From: OMII01 sp947467385
Lineage (GTDB): Bacteria; Bdellovibrionota_C; UBA2361; OMII01
Direction of reading: 5' to 3'
Length of the DNA: 64,000 bases
Assembly (NCBI GenBank): GCA_044360075.1
Contig: JBIKLA010000019.1
Location: 1 to 64,000, forward strand
Part shown: piece by piece, positions 8,810 through 17,823 of the stretch
Position numbering within the stretch: the first letter of the stretch is position 1
Layout of the letters: the number at the start of each line of letters is the position of its first letter
The notes under the pieces: model-generated
Database searches by the model: none
The model's input: only the letters and a program-made list of their open reading frames with translations
Told to the model about the DNA's origin: nothing
Made by a program: the position numbers and the translations under genes

Positions 8810-10038
8810 CCCGTTGCTGCCGATTTTGCAAAACACCGCTCACAGCCACGTTCGTGGACCTTGGCATGAGCCCACTGTCGAACGCGTTTATCAAGCAGGA
8901 GCGCATCTCGGCGATGGAGCGTTTCTATCCCCTTCACGCATTTGTGTGCGAGAGCTGCTTCCTCGTCCAGCTAGAGGAGTTTGAGAGCCCCGACCGGATA
9001 TTCAGCGACTATGTCTACTTCTCCTCGTACTCTGAGAGCTGGCTTGAGCATTGCCGCCGCTATGTTGAGCAGATGATCGAGCGCTTCGGGTATGGGCCCT
9101 CGTCGTTTGTGGTCGAGGTAGCCAGCAACGACGGCTACCTGCTGCAGAACTTCGTGCGGCACAAGGTCCCCTGCCTCGGCATTGAGCCTGCGGCTAACGT
9201 GGCCGAGGTGGCGGTGAAGAAGGGTATCCCGACCCGTGCGGTGTTCTTCGGTGAGGAGACGGCCCGCGCGCTGCGCAGCGAGGGCAAGGCGGCGGATCTC
9301 CTGATCGGCAACAACGTATTTGCCCACGTTCCGGACATCAACGACTTTGCGGCCGGCATGAAGTTGGCTCTTGCTCCTCAAGGGATCATCACGCTTGAGT
9401 TCCCCCACCTGCTGGAGCTTATCGCCCACAACGAGTTCGACACGATCTATCACGAGCACTTCTCCTACCTCTCCATGCTCGCGGTAGAGAAGATCTTCAC
9501 CGCACACGGGCTAATGGTGTTTGCTGTTGACCAGCTTCCCACGCATGGAGGCTCGCTGCGCATCTACGGGCAGCATGCGGACAATAGTGCGCGCTCCGTA
9601 GAGCCTTCCGTTGCGGCGGTGCGAAAGCTTGAAAAAGCCGCCCGGCTTGATGAGGTGGCAACCTATACGAGCTTTAAGAGCCAGGTGGAGAAAGCCAAGC
9701 GGGAGCTGCTGTCCTTCATTATCCAGGCCAAGGAGGAGGGCAAGACCATCGCCGCGTATGGAGCAGCGGCGAAGGGCAACACGTTGCTCAATTACTGCGG
9801 CATTCGAAGCGACTTCATCGACTACGTTGTCGACAGGAACCCCCACAAGCAGGGGCTCTACACGCCGGGGACGCACATCCCAGTGTATGCGCCGGAGAAG
9901 ATAGCGGAAACCAAGCCCGATTACGTCCTCATTCTCCCTTGGAACCTTAAGGATGAGGTCATGTCGCAGCTGTCGGCCATCCGCTCATGGGGTGGGCGAT
10001 TCGTGATTCCGATTCCCTCCCTCCAGGTGCTGGCATGA
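8806..10038 (+). CDS. Sugar C-methyltransferase, TylCIII/NovU type
   Basis: A 410-residue enzyme with the three-part layout of deoxysugar C-methyltransferases. An N-terminal zinc-binding module (CRFC near residue 5 and CESC near 47) precedes a SAM-binding Rossmann core (VEVASNDGYLL near 105) and a C-terminal domain ending in a nucleotide-sugar-binding fold (AAYGAAAKGNTLLNY near 320). EHFSYLS near 212 matches the family catalytic region. Members add a methyl group to C3 of a 4-ketosugar. It overlaps rfbG by 4 bases and the epimerase gene by 4, so its substrate is probably the CDP-4-keto-6-deoxyhexose made by the genes before it. Confidence 0.92.
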   Translation: MTRCCRFCKTPLTATFVDLGMSPLSNAFIKQERISAMERFYPLHAFVCESCFLVQLEEFESPDRIFSDYVYFSSYSESWLEHCRRYVEQMIERFGYGPSSFVVEVASNDGYLLQNFVRHKVPCLGIEPAANVAEVAVKKGIPTRAVFFGEETARALRSEGKAADLLIGNNVFAHVPDINDFAAGMKLALAPQGIITLEFPHLLELIAHNEFDTIYHEHFSYLSMLAVEKIFTAHGLMVFAVDQLPTHGGSLRIYGQHADNSARSVEPSVAAVRKLEKAARLDEVATYTSFKSQVEKAKRELLSFIIQAKEEGKTIAAYGAAAKGNTLLNYCGIRSDFIDYVVDRNPHKQGLYTPGTHIPVYAPEKIAETKPDYVLILPWNLKDEVMSQLSAIRSWGGRFVIPIPSLQVLA

Positions 10039-10580
10039 AGTACACCGAGCTCTCCGTTGCCGGTGTGTTCGCTGTCGAGATAGAGCCCATCGCCGATGAG
10101 CGCGGATTCTTCGCCCGCACCGTGTGCTCCGACGAGTTTGCCAAGCGCGGCATTCCTGCGCACTACTGCCAGAGCAGCATCTCGTCCAATGCCAGGCGCG
10201 GCACGCTGCGCGGGATGCACTTTCAGGCTGCGCCATCGCGCGAGAATAAGCTCGTGCGATGCACGCAGGGGGCGCTGTATGACGTCGTGCTGGACCTTAG
10301 GCAGGAGTCGCCCACGTATGGCCGCTCGGCGGGGATTGAGCTCTCGGCCGCCAACCGCACGGCGATTGCGATTCCGCACGGGGTTGCGCACGGCTTCATC
10401 ACGCTGGCAGACGACACTGAGGTCCTCTATATGATGTCAGAGAGCCACAACCCCGCGCTTGCGCGCGGCATCCGCTGGGATGATCCGCATTTTTCCATTT
10501 CGTGGCCCCTGGTGCCCGTTGTAATGTCGGAGCGCGACGCGCAGTATCCAGATTTCAGCGTCGGTATCCTCAAGGCGTAG
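10035..10580 (+). CDS. rfbC: dTDP-4-dehydrorhamnose 3,5-epimerase family protein
   Basis: A 181-residue RmlC-type cupin. RGTLRGMHFQ near residue 55 carries the catalytic His, and PHGVAHGF near 116 is the second family signature. It would epimerise C3 and/or C5 of a 4-ketosugar. In this operon the nucleotide is presumably CDP rather than dTDP, since no rmlA or rmlB is nearby; that is inference. ATG 10035 overlaps the stop of the methyltransferase; an upstream in-frame start at 9987 would add 16 residues lying entirely in the preceding gene and is not needed. Confidence 0.92.
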   Translation: MKYTELSVAGVFAVEIEPIADERGFFARTVCSDEFAKRGIPAHYCQSSISSNARRGTLRGMHFQAAPSRENKLVRCTQGALYDVVLDLRQESPTYGRSAGIELSAANRTAIAIPHGVAHGFITLADDTEVLYMMSESHNPALARGIRWDDPHFSISWPLVPVVMSERDAQYPDFSVGILKA

Positions 10581-10582
10581 GG

Positions 10583-11530
10583 ATGGCTCAACGAACGGTG
10601 CTTCTGACGGGTGGATGCGGCTTCATCGGCCGGCAGGCGGTGCCACACCTTGTCGCCAAGGGGTACCGGGTGCACATTCTTGGCCGCTCTCAAGGCGGAG
10701 ATGCGCTTAAGGCTCTGCGGGTGTCGTGCGGAGATGCAGTCGAGTTCCATGAGGTAAACCTGCACGACACCGACTCCGTCGAGCCAGTCGTTCACGCCAT
10801 CAGGGCATCGCATCTTCTTCATTTGGCATGGGACACGCGGCACGGCATCTTCTGGTCGTCCCCCGATAACCTCGACTGGATCGTGAGCAGCAAGCTGCTC
10901 CTCAAGAGCTTCATTGAGAGCGGCGGGCAGCGGGCGGTCGCTGCGGGCACGAGCGCTGAGTACGACTGGGAGTCGGGAGAGGAGGCGTTTGAGGAGGGAC
11001 GATCGAAGCTTCAGCCCTCCACACTCTACGGCCAGTCGAAACTCGCCTTCCGCAAGAGCTTCTTCACACTGGCTGCGCACCACAAGATAAGCTCCGCATG
11101 GGGACGCATCTTCTTTCTCTTCGGCCCGCATGAGGGGCTGCAGCGGCTCGTGTCCTCGGCTGCCGTGTCGCTCCTGCGCGGAGAGCCGTTTGACGCAAGC
11201 ATCGGTGACCAGCTACGAGACTTCTCCTATGCGGAGGATGTTGCCGCGGCGTTCGTGTCGCTCCTCGATTCGAATGTCACTGGCGACGTCAATGTCGCTT
11301 CGGGTGAGGCCCGCTCAATCGCCTCGATTCTGGACGCTATCGGTGCCATTACGGGGCGCCCGGAGCTGATCCGCCTGGGTGCCAAGCCCAAGCTTCAGAA
11401 CGACCCTGCGCACATCGTGGCAGTCGTAAGGCGGCTGCGGGATGAGGTGGGGGTGACATTCCCGCGCTCCCTCGATGAGCGGCTGGCTGAAACCGTCGAG
11501 TGGTGGCGCAGCAACTTGTCGCGCCCGTAG
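10583..11530 (+). CDS. NAD-dependent epimerase/reductase of CDP-sugar pathway
   Basis: A 315-residue extended short-chain dehydrogenase with LLTGGCGFIG at residues 6-15, the Ser/Thr element AAGTSAEYDW near 120 and YGQSK near 150. The TSAEYDW...YGQSK pattern resembles CDP-abequose/paratose synthases and related 4-ketosugar reductases, so the likely role is NAD(P)H reduction of the 4-keto group, ending the pathway. ATG 10583 lies two bases after the epimerase stop. The exact product stereochemistry cannot be deduced. Confidence 0.85.
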   Translation: MAQRTVLLTGGCGFIGRQAVPHLVAKGYRVHILGRSQGGDALKALRVSCGDAVEFHEVNLHDTDSVEPVVHAIRASHLLHLAWDTRHGIFWSSPDNLDWIVSSKLLLKSFIESGGQRAVAAGTSAEYDWESGEEAFEEGRSKLQPSTLYGQSKLAFRKSFFTLAAHHKISSAWGRIFFLFGPHEGLQRLVSSAAVSLLRGEPFDASIGDQLRDFSYAEDVAAAFVSLLDSNVTGDVNVASGEARSIASILDAIGAITGRPELIRLGAKPKLQNDPAHIVAVVRRLRDEVGVTFPRSLDERLAETVEWWRSNLSRP

Positions 11531-11739
11531 ACGCATCCGCCATCTAGCCCAGTCTTTTTAACATCTTATGATGGCCTGCCAACTCCTACAGCGATAATTC
11601 GTCGTTTTATTTTCTGCGTAAAAAACCACAAAAACTCCGTGCACGTCTGAGTGATGAGAGCATCTTAAGTATCGGGGAGGGGTGTGTATGCGCCCCCAAG
11701 GGATAGGCCGCCGCTGGCCGCGAACATACGGAGGAAGCT

Positions 11740-12738
11740 GTGCCGCGCAGAAAGCAGATCGTCTCGATACTCGTGCCTGTCTACAACGAGGAGAAGGTAG
11801 TTCCGCTCTTCTTTCAGCGCATCGCACCCGTCATCGACCAGCTCTCGGTCGAGTACACGCCGCACCTGATATTTCTCAACAACGCCTCCACCGACAGCAC
11901 GGTTGGGGTGATCAATTCCATTCGCGAGCAGCACCCCGACGTGTATCTCCTCTCGCTCGCCTCAAACGTTGGGTACCAGCGCTCGATTGAGTTTGGGCTG
12001 AGAAACACCGTCGGCGATATCTTTGTCTTCATCGACGTAGACTGCGAGGACCCGCCTGAGATGATCCTGCAGTTCATGAAGTACTACAAGGATGGATACG
12101 ATGTGGTGTATGGCGAGCGCGTCGACCGTATCGAGGTGAGCTCGATAAAGTTTATGCGCAAGGTTTTCTACCGCCTCATGAAGGCCCTCGCCGACGAGGA
12201 GATCATCCTCGACATGGCGGAGTTCTCGCTCATGACCAACGAGGTGCGCGAGGCGATCATCCAGGATTCGTCTTCCTTTCCGTTCATCCGCGCTTCGATT
12301 GGCCGTGTCGGGTTCAAGCGCAAGGGCATACCGTACCGCCGTGACAAGCGCATTGCGGGTGAGACCCACTACAACATCTGGGGCATGTTCCTCTTCGCTA
12401 TCGGGGGTATCCTCGCGGCGAGCACGTGGCTGCTCCGCGTAGCGATGTACGCGCTTCCGTTCTGGCTTGTGGCGATGTTCTCGCTAGGCGTGCTGGCCTC
12501 GACCGGGACTGCCCCGTGGGCCTTTACGTGGATGGTACTGCTGGGATTCGCCTACTGCGGCTCAGTCTTGAGTTGTGTGTCGCTATACCTCGCGCGCGTG
12601 TACAAAAACACCCTTGGCCGCCCTAATGCCTTCCTCGACCGTAAGCGGTCGTTTCCGCAGGCGATCGCCCAGGAGCTCGCACAGCGGAGAGCTCCCACCG
12701 GAGTTGGTGCAGAGCGAGAGCAGCAGCCCCTTCAGTAG
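11740..12738 (+). CDS. GtrB-like family 2 glycosyltransferase
   Basis: A 332-residue membrane-anchored GT2 enzyme. The GT-A core starts at SILVPVYNEE (residue 8), with FLNNASTDST near 45 and the metal-binding DxD in FIDVDCEDPP near 97. Two hydrophobic helices near residues 225-285 complete the GtrB / polyisoprenyl-phosphate glycosyltransferase layout. Such enzymes move a sugar from a nucleotide donor to undecaprenyl phosphate. The start is GTG 11740, supported by GGAGG six bases upstream. It lies 209 bases after the CDP-sugar operon on the same strand and may transfer its product, which is inference. Confidence 0.9.
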   Translation: MPRRKQIVSILVPVYNEEKVVPLFFQRIAPVIDQLSVEYTPHLIFLNNASTDSTVGVINSIREQHPDVYLLSLASNVGYQRSIEFGLRNTVGDIFVFIDVDCEDPPEMILQFMKYYKDGYDVVYGERVDRIEVSSIKFMRKVFYRLMKALADEEIILDMAEFSLMTNEVREAIIQDSSSFPFIRASIGRVGFKRKGIPYRRDKRIAGETHYNIWGMFLFAIGGILAASTWLLRVAMYALPFWLVAMFSLGVLASTGTAPWAFTWMVLLGFAYCGSVLSCVSLYLARVYKNTLGRPNAFLDRKRSFPQAIAQELAQRRAPTGVGAEREQQPLQ

Positions 12739-12749
12739 CCAGGCGAGGC

Positions 12750-13451
12750 CTAGTGCAGCGCTTCTGGGTGGAGGTAAAGGGCCTTGCCCTCAACCCGAAC
12801 GATACCCTTCGTCTCAAAGCTCTTGAGGCAGCGTGACACTACTTCGCGTGAAGTTCCAACCATGTCAGCGATCTCGCGGTGGGTGGGGCGCTTCACAACG
12901 AGCCGCTCTTTCGTGACAGGGTGTGCCTCCGACATTTTCTCAAGGGCACGCACAATGCGGTGCGGCACATCGAGAAGGGCGATGTCGGCCAGGTTGCCGG
13001 AGGCGAGCCGGAGGCGGTTGGCAAGCGACTGGGCCAAAAAGAGCGGCAGACCCGAGAACCGCCGCGCATGATCAATAAAGTCCTCGCGCGACAACTCCCA
13101 TACGACCGTCTTTGTGAGTGCAAGCACATTTGCCGTGCGTGCCGAACCGGTAAGCAGGGCGATCTCTCCGAAGAAGTCTCCCTCATCGAGGATAGCGAGG
13201 GTGAACTCCTTTCCCTTCTCGCCGGTTCGATACACCCGCACCTGCCCGCTCACGAGGAAGAACATCTCGCTGCCCTCGGTGTCTGCGCGCATGAAGAGGG
13301 CATTTTTCTTTATCTCCCGCACTCGAAGCTTTGAGCGCAAGGCCTCAAGCTCTGCGGGCAAAAGGCGCGAGAAGACCGGCACGTGGCGCATCGCCCCGAT
13401 GTCCCGAACGGATGGTGAGAAGATTTGGGCGCGTTTCTGATCTTTCGACAT
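12750..13451 (-). CDS. CRP/FNR family transcriptional regulator
   Basis: A 233-residue regulator. Residues 20-135 form a cyclic-nucleotide-binding type beta-roll (GEIALLTGSARTANVLA), then the dimer helix, then a C-terminal winged helix with THREIADMVGTSREVVSRCL near residue 190. There is no N-terminal Cys cluster, so it is not an FNR-type oxygen sensor; the ligand is unknown. ATG 13451 has AAGGAG eight bases upstream; longer in-frame extensions run into ribD and are rejected. It follows ribD by 11 bases on the same strand, so the two may be cotranscribed, and converges with the glycosyltransferase gene. Confidence 0.92.
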   Translation of the reverse strand: MSKDQKRAQIFSPSVRDIGAMRHVPVFSRLLPAELEALRSKLRVREIKKNALFMRADTEGSEMFFLVSGQVRVYRTGEKGKEFTLAILDEGDFFGEIALLTGSARTANVLALTKTVVWELSREDFIDHARRFSGLPLFLAQSLANRLRLASGNLADIALLDVPHRIVRALEKMSEAHPVTKERLVVKRPTHREIADMVGTSREVVSRCLKSFETKGIVRVEGKALYLHPEALH

Positions 13452-13462
13452 GCGGGTTCTCC

Positions 13463-14569
13463 TTATGCCTCCACAGCATGGTGCACTGCGGCGGTAGTTT
13501 TCAAGAGAGAATAGTCCGAAAGGCCCAAGCGGCTGGGTAGGTCTGGATTGTAGAGGAACCGAAGGGTGTCGATCCCGACAGCACTCTCGTGTCCGGGGAT
13601 GCCCGCAAGGTGGGGTGCCGCAACACCCCGTGCCAGCTGGGTGGGTGCCGTAAAGATCCGTGCCTCGTCCCACATCCCGCTCTCGATGAATGCAGCGAGG
13701 GTCCTTGCGCCGCCCTCCACGAGCACCGAGGTGAGGCCCTGGCGGGCGAGGGCTGAGCAGATCTCTTGGCACGACCAGCTGGCAGGCTCGATGCGGAGGC
13801 GGTGCACCGAGCCCTGGAAGCCCTCGCGCACCGTGTTGACGACTATGGTGGGAGCCTGCGGGTCAAAAACGTTCAGCGACGGGTCGAGCGAGAGCTGCGG
13901 GTCGATTACGATACGGGTGGGATTCTCGCCGGCGGCCAGGCGCACCGTGAGCTGAGGGTTGTCTATCTCGGCAGTGCTACGCCCGACCAGGATTCCCATC
14001 TCTTGTGCTCGCCACTCGTGCACGAGGCGGTGCGACTCCTGGCAGCTAATGCTGAGCCGGGACCTCTCTTCGGGTGCCATAAAGCCGTCGCTCGTCTGAG
14101 CCCACTTGAGGATAATGTACGGGCGGCCTTCCTTGTGCGCGGTGATGAAGCGGCGGTTAGCGAACGTGCACTGGTCGCGCAGGATGTTTTCGGTCACCGA
14201 TACGCCCGCACTCGTGAGCTTTGCTATGCCGCGCCCCGCAACGGCAGGAAAAGGATCTCGGCATCCGACAACGACACGCCTGATGCCCGAGGAGATAACG
14301 AGGTCGGCACAGGGCGCAGTTTTGCCGAAGTGGGAGCAGGGCTCAAGGGTTACGTAGAGCGTAGAAGAGGAAAGGAGCGAGCGGTCATCAACAGACTCAA
14401 GCGCATGCACCTCCGCATGTGGGCCGCCGTAGCGCTGGTGGAAACCCTGGCCGATGACGGAGCCGTTATGAACGACGACTGCGCCAACCATCGGATTCGG
14501 GGCAACGGCGCGACCACCCTGCTGGGCAAGCTTGAGCGCGTGGGCCATGAATGTCTCGTCGCGATCCAT
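13463..14569 (-). CDS. ribD: Bifunctional riboflavin deaminase/reductase RibD
   Basis: Carries out the second and third steps of riboflavin synthesis: deamination of the pyrimidine, then reduction of the ribosyl side chain. The N-terminal zinc deaminase has HAEVHALE near residue 50 and PCSHFGKTAPC near 78. The C-terminal reductase domain starts around RPYIILKWAQTSDGF near 148 and carries SVLVEGGARTLAAFI near 290. At 368 residues it matches the usual length when started at ATG 14569. It is divergent from acetoacetyl-CoA synthetase across 98 bases and separate from ribBA, 22 kb away. Confidence 0.95.
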   Translation of the reverse strand: MDRDETFMAHALKLAQQGGRAVAPNPMVGAVVVHNGSVIGQGFHQRYGGPHAEVHALESVDDRSLLSSSTLYVTLEPCSHFGKTAPCADLVISSGIRRVVVGCRDPFPAVAGRGIAKLTSAGVSVTENILRDQCTFANRRFITAHKEGRPYIILKWAQTSDGFMAPEERSRLSISCQESHRLVHEWRAQEMGILVGRSTAEIDNPQLTVRLAAGENPTRIVIDPQLSLDPSLNVFDPQAPTIVVNTVREGFQGSVHRLRIEPASWSCQEICSALARQGLTSVLVEGGARTLAAFIESGMWDEARIFTAPTQLARGVAAPHLAGIPGHESAVGIDTLRFLYNPDLPSRLGLSDYSLLKTTAAVHHAVEA

Positions 14570-14667
14570 CAGCACGCATACTACTCCAGGCTTTCCCGGC
14601 TTGCACGACCTCTCCACCCCTGAGATTAGCGATTACCTCTCAGGGGCTCTTGCGGTATTCTCCGGAC

Positions 14668-16668
14668 ATGCTGCCCAATCTGCCTGCCAGCGACATTCTT
14701 TGGACGCCCCCCAACGAGCTTCGGGCGTCGTGCGCGCTCTCCCGCTTTCTCATAGAGCTGCGGCGTGCGGGCATTGAGCTTCCCGACGACTATGAGGCGC
14801 TTCACCGCTGGTCGGTGACGCAGCCCGCGCAGTTTTGGGCGAAGCTTTTCCGGTTTCTTGACCTCGGCTGCGAGGGCGAGCCTGAGCCGGTGCTCGGAAG
14901 CGAACAGGGGCCGACCCCCCTAGGGAAGCGCTGGTTTCCGAGCGTTCGGCTCAACTTCGCCAAGAGCCTCCTGCGGGGGCCAGGCTCACAGCCCGCAATT
15001 ATCTCGTGGTCAGAGAACCGGCTGTCACGGCGGCTGACTTTTGCCGATCTGCGCTCGCAGGCGGGCGCGGTGCAGCAGTACTTGAGCTCGCTCGGCATCG
15101 CCGCAGGTGACCGGGTGTTCGCATACCTGCCGAACATTCCTGAAGCCGTGGCAAGCATGCTCGGCGCGGCCTCGCTTGGGGCGATGTGGGCGAGCTGCGG
15201 CACTGACTACCAGCTGCAGGGCCTGCTGGTGCGCGCAGGGCGGGTGAAGCCGCGGGTCCTTGTGGCGGCGCGTTCCTACCTGTGGCGCGGCCAGGCTGTA
15301 GACCTCACAGAGACAGTCGCGCAGCTCGTTGAGCGCACCCCCTCAGTGGAGCACGTTATTCTGGTCGACTACCTGCAAAGCCCCGATGCTGGCAAGCCGC
15401 TTGCGCTTCGGCAGGGCGTTTCGGTGCGAAGCTTTGCTGAGATCACCGCTGCGCCGTCGGTGCTCGATCTCTCCCATACCTTTCCGTTCTCGCAGCCGCT
15501 CTACCTCATGTTTTCATCCGGCACCACGGGCAACCCCAAGGGGCTCGTGCATGGAGCCGGAGGAACCCTCCTTGAGCACAAGAAGGAGATGATTCTGCAC
15601 GGCGACGTTCGGCCCAAGGACCGTGTCTTCTACCAGACCTCCACGAGCTGGATGATGTGGAACTGGCTTGTGAGCGCGCTTGCGTGCGATGCCACAGTTG
15701 TGATGTACGACGGCGATCCAATGCTAGAGGACGGGATGATCCTGTGGCGCTTGGTTCAAGACGAGAGCGTAACGCACTTCGGCACGAGCGCGGCGTTTCT
15801 TGGAGCGCTTGAGCGGCAGGGACGAAAGCCGGCGGAGCGTTTTACGATGCCGTCGCTGCGGGCCCTCATGTCCACCGGCTCAACTCTCTATCCAGCCCAA
15901 TTCGACTACGTCATGCACTCTATAAAGCCTCTCTGGATTCAGAGCATCTCGGGGGGCACGGACATCATCGGGTGCTTCGGGCTTGGGTGCCCGTTAAAGC
16001 CCGTCATTCGCGGCGAGGTGCAGGCAAAGAGCTTGGGATATGACGTGAGGGCATTCGGACAGGACGGCACGCCCGTCGTCGGCGAGGAAGGCGAGCTTGT
16101 GTGCTGTAGCCCGGCTCCCTCGATGCCGGTTTTCTTTCTCGATGATCCGGATGGCTCCCAGTATCGTGCGGCCTACTTCGCGGAGTACGGCTCGGTATGG
16201 CGCCACGGCGATCTTCTCAAGGAGACCCCGACCGGAGGGCTGCTCTTCTTGGGGCGCTCCGATGCAACGCTCAAGCCCTCGGGAGTGCGCGTAGCAACGG
16301 CGGACATCTACTCGGCGCTTCAGGTGCTGCCGCGCGTGCAGCAGGTACTTGCCGTAGGATACACCCCGGTCGGCGCTGCAAGCGAGAAGATCGTTCTGTT
16401 CGTCGTCTTGCCAGCTGGCGAGGCGCTCAGCGACGAGCTCAAGGGAGAAATCTCGCGCACGCTTAAGGCAGTTAACACCTTCTTCGTTCCTTCCCTCATT
16501 CTGCAGGCTCCAGACCTTCCGCGCACCGCCAACAACAAGCTTAGCGAGCTTACTGTCAAGCGCATCTTGCGGGGAGAGGAGCCAGGCAATCGCGCGGCAC
16601 TCGCGAATCCTGAGTGCCTTTCATTCTTTGAGGGGCCAGCCAAGGATCAGGTGATGGCAGCGTTTTAG
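14668..16668 (+). CDS. Acetoacetyl-CoA synthetase
   Basis: A 666-residue acyl-adenylate-forming enzyme that activates acetoacetate to acetoacetyl-CoA using ATP. The P-loop-like signature SSGTTGNPKGLVHGAGG is near residue 286, SISGGTDI near 427, a late GRSDATLKPSG hinge near 530 and the likely adenylation Lys in NNKLSELTVK near 627. The N-terminal WTPP start and overall length fit acetoacetyl-CoA synthetase better than acetyl-CoA synthetase. ATG 14668 restores the family N-terminus; longer in-frame extension overlaps ribD. It converges with the HDOD-like gene, the two stops overlapping by 4 bases. Ketone-body use or polyester turnover is a possible role; no partner genes are nearby. Confidence 0.92.
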   Translation: MLPNLPASDILWTPPNELRASCALSRFLIELRRAGIELPDDYEALHRWSVTQPAQFWAKLFRFLDLGCEGEPEPVLGSEQGPTPLGKRWFPSVRLNFAKSLLRGPGSQPAIISWSENRLSRRLTFADLRSQAGAVQQYLSSLGIAAGDRVFAYLPNIPEAVASMLGAASLGAMWASCGTDYQLQGLLVRAGRVKPRVLVAARSYLWRGQAVDLTETVAQLVERTPSVEHVILVDYLQSPDAGKPLALRQGVSVRSFAEITAAPSVLDLSHTFPFSQPLYLMFSSGTTGNPKGLVHGAGGTLLEHKKEMILHGDVRPKDRVFYQTSTSWMMWNWLVSALACDATVVMYDGDPMLEDGMILWRLVQDESVTHFGTSAAFLGALERQGRKPAERFTMPSLRALMSTGSTLYPAQFDYVMHSIKPLWIQSISGGTDIIGCFGLGCPLKPVIRGEVQAKSLGYDVRAFGQDGTPVVGEEGELVCCSPAPSMPVFFLDDPDGSQYRAAYFAEYGSVWRHGDLLKETPTGGLLFLGRSDATLKPSGVRVATADIYSALQVLPRVQQVLAVGYTPVGAASEKIVLFVVLPAGEALSDELKGEISRTLKAVNTFFVPSLILQAPDLPRTANNKLSELTVKRILRGEEPGNRAALANPECLSFFEGPAKDQVMAAF

Positions 16669-17693
16669 CCCGCCGTCGGGGGGATCGCCTCGGAAGAGGC
16701 GATCTCTTTGGCGATCTGCTCCTCCGACATGCCAACGAAGAACTCGGGGGTCTGCTCCGGGCTGATGCATGAGCCGCCCTTGTTGAGCCACTCGATGCGG
16801 CTCTTGTCTGATATCACCGCCCGCAGGTCGGTCATAAGCTTGGCGCGCAGTTCAGTCGGGAATGAGATGTTTGCACCCACCCACTTCGGGGCGACCTGCG
16901 GGATCTCGGACTTCTCAATGTAGGTGTCGATGACTGCTTCAGCGAGCCTGAACCGTATGCCGTAGAGGGCATCTGGCGTGAATTTTTCGTGGCGCTCGGC
17001 TGCAGCGAGGTACTGAATCGCAATTCCGCGGTTGAAACCCATCTTCTCCAGGATGAGTGCCGAGACCTGAGCGTTGTTGCAGCCCCACATCTTCTCCTCA
17101 AATTCGGTGTCGAACGGCAGGTCCTTGTGTTTGAGGTGCTGGCGGTACTCCTTGAAGCCGCGCCGGTTCTCGTGCAGGAAGGCGGCGAAGGCCAGATAGC
17201 GCAGGCCGCGCCCGAGCAGGCCGAATCCGAATCCTATCTCTGGCACGTCCAGCCCGGCACATGCCCCGACCGCGAGCGCATCATAGAGCGGGGATTGGAC
17301 GTACTCCCACTCGTCCTTCTCGATCTTTTTGCTCAAGGTCCGGAAGAGGTAGCAATACGAGATGATCGCTGCGTGATCAATCGCGGAATAGGCCTCAAAG
17401 AGGTGCTCGATAGTGAGCGGTGACTTGCCCTTGAGAATCTCCGGCCGGTACTGCTTCGTCATGAAGTAGTACGTCGCCTTGATTGTGTTGTTCTGCATCA
17501 GGCGTAGGATGTGGTTCTGTCCCGGAAGCGGAATCAGCGCAACGCCACGCTCGTAGTGGTGGATAAGCAGCCGTATCGCCTCCGAGAAGTTTGCCGCCAC
17601 GGGCCCGAATGGTGCGACAAGCTCGCGTGCGGCTTTCCACCCGAGCTTCGCCTGGTCCTCAAGGTCAGCTATAAGGTCATCCTGTTCGCCCAT
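16665..17693 (-). CDS. HDOD-like domain protein
   Basis: A 342-residue soluble protein without catalytic motifs. Residues 35-240 resemble an HDOD (HD-related output) domain: a VALIPLPGQN segment near 53, a long helical region, and NAQVSALILEKMGFNRGIAIQYLAAAERHE near 205-235, the place where HDOD proteins carry their H-G-LL-W pattern. Key metal ligands of true HD phosphohydrolases are not kept. HDOD proteins act in signalling, often with cyclic-di-GMP; the role here is unknown. The gene has ATG 17693 and its C-terminal codons contain a strong hairpin. Family assignment is moderate. Confidence 0.6.
   Translation of the reverse strand: MGEQDDLIADLEDQAKLGWKAARELVAPFGPVAANFSEAIRLLIHHYERGVALIPLPGQNHILRLMQNNTIKATYYFMTKQYRPEILKGKSPLTIEHLFEAYSAIDHAAIISYCYLFRTLSKKIEKDEWEYVQSPLYDALAVGACAGLDVPEIGFGFGLLGRGLRYLAFAAFLHENRRGFKEYRQHLKHKDLPFDTEFEEKMWGCNNAQVSALILEKMGFNRGIAIQYLAAAERHEKFTPDALYGIRFRLAEAVIDTYIEKSEIPQVAPKWVGANISFPTELRAKLMTDLRAVISDKSRIEWLNKGGSCISPEQTPEFFVGMSEEQIAKEIASSEAIPPTAG
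16683..16709 (+). terminator. Hairpin terminator inside convergent gene end
   Basis: A perfect 9-bp stem (GATCGCCTC, 16683-16691; GAGGCGATC, 16696-16704) with a GGAA loop, followed by TCTTT. It lies 15 bases past the acetoacetyl-CoA synthetase stop and within the last codons of the opposite-strand gene, so it would serve the plus-strand transcript. Confidence 0.6.
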
Positions 17694-17823
17694 GAACGGT
17701 CCGGTCCCTCCAAGAGGTATAGTCGGCAGGGCAACGCTTTTTACTTTAGCTCCGGGGGCAGAGGATTTTGATCGGAGCAGCGGCCGCCGGTCGCGTTGCA
17801 GCTTAAGCCCTTAAGAATGCTTG

